Below, one piece after another: positions 25,241 through 34,308 of a DNA stretch of 64,000 nt. Position 1 is the first letter of the stretch, and every line of letters begins with the position of its first letter. Position numbers and translations under genes: made by a program. Location: positions 496,001 to 560,000 of the forward strand of contig NZ_JAARLY010000001.1 of assembly GCF_011759385.1 (NCBI RefSeq), given 5' to 3'. The stretch comes from Oleiagrimonas sp. C23AA (GTDB lineage Bacteria; Pseudomonadota; Gammaproteobacteria; Xanthomonadales; Rhodanobacteraceae). The notes under the pieces are model-generated. The model had not been told where the DNA came from. It did no database searches and saw only the letters and a program-made list of their open reading frames with translations.

Positions 25241-26992
25241 ATGCTCAAGCTCAGACTGAGTGTTAAGTACAAGATCAGCCTGGCCATGGCGGCCTGCGCG
25301 GTCGTTCTTGTGGCCATCGGTGGGACCGCGTTTTGGGCGTCTCATCGGCTCAATAGTCAGATTGAGGGCATTTACAATTCCAACGTCATGCCCCTGCGCT
25401 TGCTCAGCGAGGTGCGCAAGCATGTGGCTGGCAATCGCGATGCGATCCTGGTGGCGGAAATTGACCCAAAGGCCGACATCACGACGCTCGCGCAGACTTT
25501 CCAGACTCACGATAACGCCCGTTCCAAGGCCTGGGCGGGCTATTATCCGGAGCGTGTCACCGACCCGGCGGAGTTGGCGAAGGCCAAGAAGTACCTTACG
25601 GCTCAATCGGCCTACGAGGCGGCGCAAGACCGCGTTTTGGCGGTGTTTCAGAGCGGCGATCGAGCGGGCGCGGTAGCCCTGGCCCGTAGCGAACTGCGCA
25701 CGCTTTATCCAGTGGTTATCGGTGCTCTTGATAGCCTGGTGGATATCAATGTGGATGAAGCCAACCGTGCCAAGGGTGCGGCGACGGTTGTCTACAGCGA
25801 CACCCGTGTGGCCCAAGCCGTGCTGCTGGTGGCGGGACTGGTCGTTTTTGCGCTCATCGCGTTCGGTTTGATCAGGATGATCATTCGCCCGCTGTTTCGC
25901 GCCGCCGGTTTGGCGCAAGCGATTACGGCAGGCCGTCTTGGCAACTCGGTCGATGTGGAAGGGCACGACGAATTCGCCCAATTGCTGCGCAGCCTCAGGC
26001 AGATGGACCTGACACTCAGTCGGATTGTCGGCGAGGTGCGCGAGAGCTCGGCGTCGGTGAGTGAATCGGCGCGTCAGATTGCCCTGGGCAACGATGACTT
26101 GAGTCAGCGTACCCAGTCCCAGGCGGCCAGCCTGGAGGAGACTGCGTCGGCCATGGAAGAAATGACCGCGACAGTCAAACAGAACTCCGACAGCGTAAGT
26201 GCTGCCAGCCAATTGGCCACCGGTGCTCGTACACATGCCGAACGTGGCGGAGAGGTGGTCTCGCGGGCGATATCGGCCATGGAAGACATCAGCACTTCCA
26301 GCCGGCATATTGCCGATATCGTGGGGTTGATCGACGAAATCGCCTTCCAGACCAACCTGCTGGCGCTCAATGCAGCGGTGGAGGCCGCGCGCGCTGGCGA
26401 TCAGGGACGAGGCTTTGCCGTGGTGGCCTCGGAAGTACGCGGCCTGGCGCAGCGAAGCGCTGCCGCGGCCAAGGAGATCAAGGAGCTGATCACCCATAGC
26501 GTGGCCAAGGTGAAGGTCGGCGGTGAGCTGGTTGGCGAGAGTGGCGAAGTGCTCTCCGAGATTGTCGAAAGCGTCAAGAAGGTCACGGAGATCGTCGCCG
26601 AGATTGCCGCGGCCAGTCAGCAGCAGTCGACCGGTATTGACGAGGTCAATACCTCGGTCATGCGCATGGACGAGACCACGCAGCAAAACGCGGCGCTGGT
26701 CGAGCAGGCGGCCGCCGCCAGCCGCTCCATGGAGGAACAGGCCAACCGGCTGATTGAGCAGGTCGCCTTCTTCCGTACCAGTGACACCCTCGCGGCAGGT
26801 GAAGGGCACGAGACCTCCCGCCGTCGCGCCGTCGATGCGTCCGACATGGCGCGGACGGCAACGCCGACTGCGGCGCATGGGGAGAGAGGTATGGCGCACG
26901 GACGGATGCTCAGTCACTCACATCAGAGCGGCCATCGTTCCCGCGACCATGAGAGTGCAGGCACCGACGCAGACGCATGGGCATCGTTCTGA
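25241..26992 (+). CDS. Methyl-accepting chemotaxis protein
   Basis: The 583-residue protein has a first membrane helix ([18 protein letters not shown]), a four-helix-bundle periplasmic sensor (about residues 40-190), a second membrane helix ([18 protein letters not shown]), a HAMP domain and a long cytoplasmic coiled coil. The hairpin tip [20 protein letters not shown] contacts CheA/CheW. GGGGGAG precedes the ATG. It sits in the cytoplasmic membrane as a Tsr/Tar-like receptor; its ligand is unknown. The upstream sigma-28 promoter ties it to flagellar gene control. Confidence 0.93.
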   Translation: MLKLRLSVKYKISLAMAACAVVLVAIGGTAFWASHRLNSQIEGIYNSNVMPLRLLSEVRKHVAGNRDAILVAEIDPKADITTLAQTFQTHDNARSKAWAGYYPERVTDPAELAKAKKYLTAQSAYEAAQDRVLAVFQSGDRAGAVALARSELRTLYPVVIGALDSLVDINVDEANRAKGAATVVYSDTRVAQAVLLVAGLVVFALIAFGLIRMIIRPLFRAAGLAQAITAGRLGNSVDVEGHDEFAQLLRSLRQMDLTLSRIVGEVRESSASVSESARQIALGNDDLSQRTQSQAASLEETASAMEEMTATVKQNSDSVSAASQLATGARTHAERGGEVVSRAISAMEDISTSSRHIADIVGLIDEIAFQTNLLALNAAVEAARAGDQGRGFAVVASEVRGLAQRSAAAAKEIKELITHSVAKVKVGGELVGESGEVLSEIVESVKKVTEIVAEIAAASQQQSTGIDEVNTSVMRMDETTQQNAALVEQAAAASRSMEEQANRLIEQVAFFRTSDTLAAGEGHETSRRRAVDASDMARTATPTAAHGERGMAHGRMLSHSHQSGHRSRDHESAGTDADAWASF

Positions 26993-27242
26993 ATTGATGC
27001 CCAAGCTTTTCGGTGCACCCAGGAGTGGTCATGGGGCGCTCTGGGGTTGGAGCGAACCGACTGGGCGGCTCGTGTCCGCCCTTGTGGAGCTGGGTGTCTG
27101 CAGGTTCTGGCCAGGGAAGGCCCTTTGCTGGCGCGTGCGTACCCAAGCTCAGCGTGTATTAGCGTTGGCGCTGCCGTGGGTACGCGGCGTGGTGCGACCG
27201 GCACGCGTTGGCGCGCGCCGGTCGTTGTTGCGGGTTACCGGG

Positions 27243-27989
27243 TCAGCGCAGACCGCCGCCGGCGAAAATCTTTTCACCGGTGAGCCAGTAGGATGCATCC
27301 GATGCCAGGAAGGTGACGATCGAGGCGATGTCCTGTGGTTGGCCGAGGCGGCCAAGCGGGGTTTGCGAGACGATGCCTGTCTGCATCTCCGAGCCGATGA
27401 AACCGGCCGTGTGTGTGCCCTCGGTTTCCACCATGCCGGGGTTCACGGCATTGACGCGGATCTGGCGCGGTCCCAGCTCCTGCGACAGCACGCCGGTGAT
27501 GGCGTCCACCGCTCCCTTGGTACCCGTATAGACGGCGCTGGCCGCCGGCACCGAGCGCGACACCACCGAACCGATGTTGATGATGCTGCCACCGTCGTGC
27601 ATGTGCGCGGCGGCGGCCTGGGTCACTTGCAGCAGGCCCAGCACGTTGATGTTGAACTGGCGGTGGAATTCCTCGGCGGTGATGTCGGCCAGGGCGCCGA
27701 ATGCGTACACGCCGGAGTTGTTGACCAGCACGTCCAGCCTGCCGAACGTGTCCACGGCGGCGTCGACAATACCCTTGGCCTGGGCGGCGTTGGACACGTC
27801 GCCCTTGACGGCGACGGCCTTGCCACCGCCCGCTTCGATGTCCGCGACCACGGCATCGGCACCAGCCTTGCTGGACGCGTAGTTGACCACAACCGATGCG
27901 CCGGCCGCGGCCAGTGAGCGGGCGATGGCCGCGCCGATGCCCTTGGATGCGCCGGTGACGACGGCGACTTTGCCTTCAAGCGTGTTCAT
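27243..27989 (-). CDS. Short-chain dehydrogenase/reductase
   Basis: The 248-residue protein has TGASKGIG near residue 13, NNSG near residue 91 and the catalytic YTGTK near residue 154, with Ser in NIGSVVS. It resembles 3-oxoacyl-ACP reductase-like SDRs that are often paired with small regulators. It is divergent from the ArsR-like gene at 28084 with a palindrome between, so it is probably repressed by that protein. The substrate is unknown. Confidence 0.9.
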   Translation of the reverse strand: MNTLEGKVAVVTGASKGIGAAIARSLAAAGASVVVNYASSKAGADAVVADIEAGGGKAVAVKGDVSNAAQAKGIVDAAVDTFGRLDVLVNNSGVYAFGALADITAEEFHRQFNINVLGLLQVTQAAAAHMHDGGSIINIGSVVSRSVPAASAVYTGTKGAVDAITGVLSQELGPRQIRVNAVNPGMVETEGTHTAGFIGSEMQTGIVSQTPLGRLGQPQDIASIVTFLASDASYWLTGEKIFAGGGLR

Positions 27990-28027
27990 GGGGATTTCCT
28001 GTGGCGGATGAGAGGTTGTTGTTCCGA

Positions 28028-28046
28028 AGTTCGTAAATTATGAACT
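28028..28046. promoter_or_regulatory. Palindromic operator between SDR and ArsR-like genes
   Basis: AGTTC (28028-28032) and GAACT (28042-28046) form a perfect inverted repeat around an AT-only centre; a further GAACT follows at 28050-28054. The site lies between divergent genes. Binding by the ArsR-like regulator at 28084 is inferred. Confidence 0.55.
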
Positions 28047-28083
28047 ATAGAACTGTAAATCAAGGCTTGCTACGCTTTCCCTT

Positions 28084-28437
28084 ATGAAACCGCTGGTTCA
28101 CCCGTCCATCGACGATGTCACCGTGGAGGGCATTCTGCATGCCCTTTCCGACCCGGTGCGCACGGCGATTTACCTGGGCATGGTCGATGCGGGCTGTGCG
28201 CAGACGTGCTCGACGTTCCAGCAGGTGAGCGACCGCGCCATCCCCAAGTCGACGCTGTCGCAGCATTTCCGCACGCTGCGCGAGGCCGGCCTGATCCGCA
28301 GCGAGCGGCAGGGCGTGGAAATGCGCAATACCACGCGCTGCGCGGAGATCGAGCAGCGCTTTCCGGGGCTGCTGTCGGCGATCATGGCGGCCTACCGCGC
28401 CCAGGCCGCGAAGGAATCCACCCACAGCGCAGATTGA
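28084..28437 (+). CDS. ArsR-like winged-helix regulator
   Basis: The 117-residue protein starts MKPLVHPSIDDVTVEGILHALSD (broken as MKPLVHPSIDD and VTVEGILHALSD) and has the ArsR-type winged helix: ALSDPVRTAIYL, then PKSTLSQHFRTLREAGLI and a short wing. No metal-binding Cys pair stands out in the recognition helix; Cys residues occur in GCAQTCSTF. It is divergent from the SDR at 27243 and probably controls it. Confidence 0.85.
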   Translation: MKPLVHPSIDDVTVEGILHALSDPVRTAIYLGMVDAGCAQTCSTFQQVSDRAIPKSTLSQHFRTLREAGLIRSERQGVEMRNTTRCAEIEQRFPGLLSAIMAAYRAQAAKESTHSAD

Positions 28438-28682
28438 TGCGGTGAGATGGCGTCGACGTCACTGGCGCCGACGGAACCTTCCTCCGGTGCCCGGTGGCTT
28501 ATTGCCGTGGGGCAAGTTCAGGCCGGGTGCCGTGGGGCGAGTCTTCTCATGATTTCCGGTTTGTCTTTCCTTATGGCCCTTGGCGTGGCTGGGAGATACC
28601 GGTGTCTCGTCGTTTGCGGTGCTGATTAGCGCCGGGGGCGTTTTCGAAATCTTCTTGCACGCGGCTGATGGCGCCTATACAG

Positions 28683-28698
28683 TGAACCATATGGTTCA
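28683..28698. promoter_or_regulatory. Perfect 16-bp palindrome over an ArsR start codon
   Basis: TGAACCATATGGTTCA is a perfect palindrome and contains the ATG (28691-28693) of the ArsR gene. TATAC on the left and GTATA on the right extend the symmetry after a two-base offset. A repressor bound here would block its own transcription start or translation initiation region, so autoregulation is likely. Confidence 0.7.
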
Positions 28699-29053
28699 GT
28701 ATAAGGCCCGTCTCGACACAACCTTCGCCGCGCTCTCCGATGTCACCCGGCGCGGTGTGCTGGAGCAACTGGGACGTTCAGACGCCTCGATTACTGATCT
28801 TGCCCAGCGGTTCCAGATGACCCTGACGGGCATGAAGAAGCATGTCAGTGTCCTGGAGCAGGCGGGGCTTGTGACCACGGAAAAGGTCGGGCGTGTACGA
28901 ACCTGCCGGCTGGGACCGCGCCGGCTGGAAGAAGAGGCGGCGTGGATCGAGCAACACCGCCAGCTCTGGAGCGCGCGTTTCGACGCGCTGGATGAGGTTG
29001 TTGAAGACTTGAACCGGAAGGAGAAGGCACATGCCAGTCGCAAAAGAAGGTAG
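28691..29053 (+). CDS. ArsR-family regulator paired with AHSA1 protein
   Basis: The 120-residue protein starts MVQYKARLDTTFAALSDVTR and shows the ArsR winged helix (FAALSDVTRRGVLEQL, ITDLAQRFQMTLTGMKKHV, LEQAGLVTTEKVGRVRT). It lacks CxC metal ligands, as expected for the subgroup that is co-transcribed with SRPBCC/AHSA1 proteins. Its 3' end overlaps the next gene by 23 bp. It probably represses the operon through the palindrome over its own start. Confidence 0.9.
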   Translation: MVQYKARLDTTFAALSDVTRRGVLEQLGRSDASITDLAQRFQMTLTGMKKHVSVLEQAGLVTTEKVGRVRTCRLGPRRLEEEAAWIEQHRQLWSARFDALDEVVEDLNRKEKAHASRKRR

Positions 29054-29531
29054 TTCCGCTGCCACGAACCGCACCGTCGTGGAACGCAAGTCCGACCGCG
29101 AACTTGTCGTGACGCGAACGTTCAACGCCCCGGTGCACATCGTTTTCGAGGCCTGGAGCCGAGCCGAACTGTTCGCGCGTTGGTGGGTCCCGAAGTCGGT
29201 GAGCCTGACGCTACTGTCGTGCGACATGGATGTTCGCACCGGGGGCACGTACCGGCTGGTGTTTCGCCATCCGATGAGCGAAGAGCCGATGGCGTTCTTC
29301 GGCACGTACCAGGAGGTGACGCCGAATGAGCGTATCGTCTGGACGAACGAGGAAAGCGGCGAGGGCGCCGTGACCACGGTGACGTTCCAGGAACGCGCCG
29401 GCAAGACGCAGGTGACCTTCCACGAACGCTATCCCACCACTGCGGCCCTGGAAGAAGCTCTCGCCGGTTCGGCCGAAGGCTTGCCCGAGCAGTTTGCGCA
29501 GCTCGATGAGCTGCTCGCAGGCAGTTCCTGA
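29031..29531 (+). CDS. SRPBCC (AHSA1-like) protein
   Basis: The 166-residue protein contains the START/SRPBCC fold marks: VVTRTFNAPVHIVFEAWS near the N-terminus, FARWWVPKSV, DVRTGGTYRLVF and the C-terminal helix. AHSA1-like bacterial proteins bind small hydrophobic ligands; their function is mostly unknown. It overlaps the upstream ArsR gene and is co-expressed with it. Confidence 0.9.
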   Translation: MPVAKEGSSAATNRTVVERKSDRELVVTRTFNAPVHIVFEAWSRAELFARWWVPKSVSLTLLSCDMDVRTGGTYRLVFRHPMSEEPMAFFGTYQEVTPNERIVWTNEESGEGAVTTVTFQERAGKTQVTFHERYPTTAALEEALAGSAEGLPEQFAQLDELLAGSS

Positions 29532-29783
29532 CCAGATAGCGTTTACCGAAGGTATGGAAGCGCGACGGTGGCTGTGTGTTCACCGTCGCGCGGGTGCATT
29601 CCACGTTGCGTGAGGACGACGTGCTGACACGTCATTGCTGCGATCCGATGCGGCCCGAGGTGGTCCAATGCTTTCTTGCCGCGGGGCTATCAACGGCCGG
29701 TCGGCGCGACGCGGCCACCTGAGTCCCCGGACCGCCACCTCCAGCATGTATGCTCAGGTTTCCGCCAAGTCTGGCGATGATGC

Positions 29784-30896
29784 GTGCCGATGCACGGAAG
29801 CCGCCGAATGAACGTCGACAAGAAACGCATCATCCGCATCCTGCGCGTTGTCATGCCTCTGGTGGCACTGGTGTGCATCGTGACGCTGCCACCGTGGGCG
29901 GGCATCAAGGCCTGGTTGTCGCCGTTACCCGATAGCGTTCAGCAGCAGGTCGATGACGCCGTGCACGATGGGCTGGATGGCGTCATCGTGTATGTCGATC
30001 AGGGTGGCAGGGCACCCCGGCTATACGCGGCTGGCTGGAAGGATGCCGCGCATCGGGTGCCGGCCGATCCGCACGCGCTTTTCAAGATCGCCAGTATCAG
30101 CAAGCTGTACATCGCCGCGGCGACGGTCAAGTTGGTGCACCGGCATGTCCTTTCGCTGGATGACACGCTGGCCCAGCGGCTGCCGGAACTGGCCGGCCAC
30201 ATTGCCAACGCCGATCGCATCACTTTGCGCATGCTGCTGCAGCATCGCAGTGGCATTCCCAATTTCGTCGACGCTGACGGTTTCGATTGGGCGCGGCGAC
30301 AGGCCGATTCCAACGACAATCTGAAACTGGTACTGGACAAGCCGGCCGACTTTGCGCCGGGTGAGCGTCGCCGTTACTCCAACACCAACTACCTGCTGAT
30401 CGGCGCCATCCTCGACCGGGCACTGGGTTACAGCCACCAACGCTATATCCAGCAAGAGTTGCTAAAGCCGCTGGGGTTGAACCACACCTATGGTTCGCTG
30501 CGCGATGTGAACCCCGCCGACCTGGCCAGTGGCCATCAGCACGGGATCGACGCGGACCTGAAAACGCTGGACTTTGAAACGCCCGGCGGTTCGATGGTGG
30601 CTACGGCGCGTGATGTCGGAGTCTTCGTGCGGGCTCTGAACGATGGCAGTCTGTTCGACCCCGAGGAGCGGGCTCTTTATGCCTCGGTCTATGAATACGG
30701 ACATGCCGGCTGGCTACCGGGCTACCACAGCATTGCGCGCTATCACCGCGACATCGACACGGTCGTGGTCGAGTTCGTGAGCACCACCGGCGGTGATCGG
30801 GAGCTGCTGACCAATGTCGTCTACAAGCGGATAGTCCGTATCCTGCGGCGGCAAGCGCACGCGAAGATGGACCCGATGCCTGCCCCTTCAGCGTAG
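29784..30896 (+). CDS. Serine hydrolase, beta-lactamase class C fold
   Basis: The protein is 370 residues long (362 from the internal Met at 29808). One hydrophobic N-terminal segment (VVMPLVALVCIVTLPPW) anchors or exports it. The catalytic motifs are SxxK in ASISKLY, YxN in RYSNTNYLLIG and the preceding LLQHRSGIPNF. Members include D-aminopeptidases, esterases and penicillin-binding-like enzymes of the periplasm. The third KTG-like box is not clear (HAGWLPGY lies in its place), so beta-lactamase activity is doubtful. Confidence 0.87.
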   Translation: MPMHGSRRMNVDKKRIIRILRVVMPLVALVCIVTLPPWAGIKAWLSPLPDSVQQQVDDAVHDGLDGVIVYVDQGGRAPRLYAAGWKDAAHRVPADPHALFKIASISKLYIAAATVKLVHRHVLSLDDTLAQRLPELAGHIANADRITLRMLLQHRSGIPNFVDADGFDWARRQADSNDNLKLVLDKPADFAPGERRRYSNTNYLLIGAILDRALGYSHQRYIQQELLKPLGLNHTYGSLRDVNPADLASGHQHGIDADLKTLDFETPGGSMVATARDVGVFVRALNDGSLFDPEERALYASVYEYGHAGWLPGYHSIARYHRDIDTVVVEFVSTTGGDRELLTNVVYKRIVRILRRQAHAKMDPMPAPSA

Positions 30897-31178
30897 TTGA
30901 ACGCCTGGACCTGCTCGACAAGGTTGGTGTGCGTCGAGGCCTGCGCTCCGCTCCAGCGGCTCAGGGCGCATTCTGCCGCCAGCTGTGTGCGGCAGACGTC
31001 CAGCCCAGACATGAGGGGAAACACGCGGCCACCGCGGGAGGTGCCGCAAAGGCGGCTGTCTGTGCGTGGTCAGCATCGTTTTCGGTGATGCGTTGTGAGC
31101 CAGCCGCGGTGTATGGTTCCAGCGTGCGGACAGCGCGTCGACCACCGCGGGCGGGCCGCGCATCGAGGAGTACGTGCA

Positions 31179-33536
31179 ATGTCCGATCAGGCACCCCGGG
31201 CCTCTTGGCGCCACCCCGTCTGGTCGACGGCGCGAAAGGATGGCGTGGGCACGGCGCTAGGCACTTCCCGACTATGGTTCACCGTGGGCTCGGGCATTGT
31301 CACTGAAGTCTATTATCCGCGCATCGATATTCCGCAGGTCCGCGATCTGGGCTTCATCGTCGCTGATGACAACGGCTACTGGCGGGAGCTCAAGGCACGG
31401 CCTGAGGCCGAGATATCGTTCCAGGATGCTGACGTGCCTTTGCCGTCGGTGCGGCACCACTGCGACCGGTTTACCTTCTCGATGCAGGTATGCGTGGACC
31501 CCCGGCGCGATGTGTTGCTGGTGGACTATGTGCTGGAAGGGGATCCGGCACTTCGCCCCTATCTGCTATGCGCTGCACGGCTTGGTGAGGATGCCGCCAA
31601 TAACCTGGCATGGGTTGGGGCGTGGGCTGGCAGACGCGTGCTGTGGGCCGAGCAGGGACCGTTCGGACTGGCCCTGGCTTGCCGTGATGCGGAAGGAAGC
31701 TGCGCACTCGGCCGCAGCTCGGTCGGCGAGGTGGGCGCCAGCGATCTGTGGCAGGACTTTCACCTGCACGGCCGCATGCGCGCGCACTACGAGCATGCCG
31801 GACCTGGTGAACTGGCCATGGGCGGGGAGTTGCCTCGTCGTGGCACGATTGCCCTGGGCCTGAGCACCAGCAAGGAGTCGGCGGCCACGCTGGCGTGGTC
31901 TTCGCTGACAGAGGGCTTTGCCCCGGTGAGCGATGCCTACCGCCGGGAGTGGCATGCATGGCGTCACCAGTGCCTTCCGCCCGAGCCGGTGCTGCAGGCG
32001 TTGAGCGAGCCGGCAAGGCTGCTTTACCGGCGCTCGGGCCTGGTACTTCGCTGCCACGAGGATCGGACGTTTCCGGGGGCCATGGTGGCCAGTCTTTCCA
32101 TCCCCTGGGGCGAGGCCAGCGACAGCCGCGGCGGGTATCACCTGGTGTGGTCCAGGGATCTGGTGGAATCGGCCGGCGCGCTTCTGGCGGTCGGCGCCGT
32201 GCAGCAGGCACGCGATGTTCTGAGTTATCTCATCAGCACGCAACAGGCCGATGGCCACTGGCTACAGAATCAATGGCTGGGTGGAAAGCCATTCTGGCAG
32301 GGCGTACAGCTGGACGAGACGGCCTTTCCGGTGTTGCTGGCGGCGGCGCTGAGCGGGCAGGGCGCGCTTGCCGACGTGGCCGTGCATGACATGATCTGGC
32401 GGGCACTGAAGTTCATCATTGCGCATGGACCTGCCACTGTGCAGGACCGCTGGGAGGAAGACAGTGGCGTCAATACCTTCACGCTGGCCGTGGTGATTGC
32501 GGCCCTGGTGGAGGGCAGCCAGTTTCTGCAGGGCGAGGCCAGGGCATGTGCGCTGATGGTGGCCGATGACTGGAATGCGCGCCTGGAGGATTGGACCTTC
32601 GTGGATGGCAGCGCGCTGGCCGCTCGACATGGTGCGCGCGGATATTACATGCGCATCAGCCCGGCCGGCGTGCTGCTCAACGAGGCGGCCAAGGACGAAT
32701 GGCTGCTGATCAAGAATCGCGCGGAAGATCCCCATTTATCGGCCGACCAGCAGGTGGGAACGGATTTTCTGCAGTTGGTTCGCTATGGCCTGCGTGCCGC
32801 GGATGCCCCGGCCGTTGTCGATTCGATAAAGGTGATGGACGGATTGCTAAAGACCGACACACCATGCGGGGCGGTCTGGCATCGATATACGGGAGACGGT
32901 TATGGCGAGCATGTTGATGGTGCGCCCTTCGACGGCACCGGCATCGGTCGGGGATGGCCTTTGCTGGTCGGTGAGCGCGGTCATTACGCGGCAGCGGCCG
33001 GGGATGACGTGTTGCCGTACATCGAGACCATGGCGCGGATGACTGGCGCTGGCGGTTTGCTGCCCGAGCAGGTCTGGGACGACGCTCCCATCCCGGACCG
33101 GGGGCTGTATCCGGGGCAGCCCAGCGGTTCGGCGATGCCATTGGTCTGGGCGCACGCGGAGTTCATCAAATTGTGTCACAGCCGTGTTCTGGGTTATCCG
33201 GTGGATCGACCAGCGGCGACCTGGGCACGCTATCAGGGGCAACGTCCGCAACCGGGCTTCCGTCTCTGGCGATTTCAGCAACGGCCCAGTGTCATTGGCG
33301 CCGGTCAGGAGCTGCGCGTGTTGCTGGATGCGCCTTTCACCTTGCACTGGGGCGTCGATGGCTGGCGGGACATCCAGGATGTGGCCTCCAGCGACTGGCA
33401 GTTCGGACATGTTGCGACCATCCCTGCGCTTGCCAAAGGCAAAGCCTCCCGGCTGCAATTCACGTTCCGCTGGCAGGAAAGTGGCCAATGGCAGGGTGAG
33501 GATTTTGAAGTCGGGATTGAGGCCGAGCCGTCCTGA
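31179..33536 (+). CDS. Glucoamylase-like glycoside hydrolase, GH15
   Basis: The 785-residue protein has an N-terminal beta-sandwich (about residues 20-270) and an (alpha/alpha)6 barrel. VWSRDLVES, DRWEEDSGVNTFT (general acid Glu) and LLPEQVWDD (general base Glu) are the GH15 signature segments. An additional C-terminal beta domain (~100 residues) follows. Such enzymes release glucose from the non-reducing ends of starch or maltodextrins. No signal peptide is seen, so it may be intracellular. GAGGAG lies 8 bases before the chosen ATG. Confidence 0.92.
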   Translation: MSDQAPRASWRHPVWSTARKDGVGTALGTSRLWFTVGSGIVTEVYYPRIDIPQVRDLGFIVADDNGYWRELKARPEAEISFQDADVPLPSVRHHCDRFTFSMQVCVDPRRDVLLVDYVLEGDPALRPYLLCAARLGEDAANNLAWVGAWAGRRVLWAEQGPFGLALACRDAEGSCALGRSSVGEVGASDLWQDFHLHGRMRAHYEHAGPGELAMGGELPRRGTIALGLSTSKESAATLAWSSLTEGFAPVSDAYRREWHAWRHQCLPPEPVLQALSEPARLLYRRSGLVLRCHEDRTFPGAMVASLSIPWGEASDSRGGYHLVWSRDLVESAGALLAVGAVQQARDVLSYLISTQQADGHWLQNQWLGGKPFWQGVQLDETAFPVLLAAALSGQGALADVAVHDMIWRALKFIIAHGPATVQDRWEEDSGVNTFTLAVVIAALVEGSQFLQGEARACALMVADDWNARLEDWTFVDGSALAARHGARGYYMRISPAGVLLNEAAKDEWLLIKNRAEDPHLSADQQVGTDFLQLVRYGLRAADAPAVVDSIKVMDGLLKTDTPCGAVWHRYTGDGYGEHVDGAPFDGTGIGRGWPLLVGERGHYAAAAGDDVLPYIETMARMTGAGGLLPEQVWDDAPIPDRGLYPGQPSGSAMPLVWAHAEFIKLCHSRVLGYPVDRPAATWARYQGQRPQPGFRLWRFQQRPSVIGAGQELRVLLDAPFTLHWGVDGWRDIQDVASSDWQFGHVATIPALAKGKASRLQFTFRWQESGQWQGEDFEVGIEAEPS

Positions 33537-33601
33537 GCCGGCGTACTGGCGCAGCCGAGGCTGGCGAGGGCAAGCGCAAGGACGATGGTCTGCCTGTTCA
33601 T
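33537..33601 (-). pseudogene. Truncated 5' end of a lipoprotein gene
   Basis: MNRQTIVLALALASLGCAST reads as a complete lipoprotein signal peptide with lipobox LGC and a CGGAG ribosome site 9 bases upstream. The frame then enters the GH15 gene on the opposite strand, where it shows no domain. It looks like the leftover start of a lost gene. Confidence 0.45.
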
Positions 33602-34246
33602 GGCGTCACTCCGGCTGGGGAGTGGTGCCGGTCCGGATCGCCCGCCGCTGGCGCTGCATAGGCGCAAGGTGGACGACAAAACCATGCAGATCCGAGCGCG
33701 AAGACGCCACGGATACCTGCAAACGATGGCGGGTAGTGACCGTGCGACATCGTAGATACGACCCGCTCCGTCGCGGTTGCACTGGCTCCAGCCGCCCCGC
33801 ATTGGAAAGGGCGGACTCTGAGGTGGCCATGTGCATCGCTTCGTGAGCGCACATGGCTTTGGGGCGTCCAGCCATGATGTTGGCGTGCGGCTTTCAGCGG
33901 GAACCGGGGTGACCAATGGAACCGTCACCGCCATGGTCGTGATGGAGTCGAAGGGCAACGGCGCCCGCCATGTGATGACCGCACGCGTCTGGCAACGAAA
34001 CCATCTTCAAGGCGAGGTGGAGTTGGCATTGGCGGGAAGAAGGCCACTGACATAGCCGTTGAACCGTTTGTCGCGCACTTGATGTGGATGCGATGGCCGC
34101 TGACGGCCACGGCGGGGCGCTATAAGTGAGGGAGCGCGATGAAACCGGTGCTGGCCCAGGCACTGGTGGAGGTCAGCCTGGTGGCGTGATCCTGAGACGT
34201 GATTCACGTATTTGAAAGCAATCCTTGAGGAATAGGTTCGAGGACC
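33602..34246. other. Intergenic stretch without a supported gene
   Basis: About 650 bp with no recognisable protein in any frame. Short inverted repeats are present but none carries a T-run. It leads into the promoter of the soluble chemoreceptor. Confidence 0.45.
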
Positions 34247-34274
34247 TAAAGCTTGATCAGGCAGGTGCCGAAGG
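34247..34274 (+). promoter_or_regulatory. Sigma-28-like promoter of the soluble chemoreceptor
   Basis: TAAA (34247-34250), 16 bases, then GCCGAAGG (34267-34274) resembles the sigma-28 consensus with one extra spacer base and three mismatches at the 3' end of the -10 element. It lies 35 bp before the chosen ATG and supports that start. Confidence 0.45.
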
Positions 34275-34308
34275 TGCATATAGCCTGCAAGAGGCAGGTG
34301 TGGCCGGA

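Noticed and set aside
25118-26917. 599-residue minus-strand frame opposite the chemoreceptor
   Set aside because: Antisense shadow; the chemoreceptor has all expected domains and a promoter.
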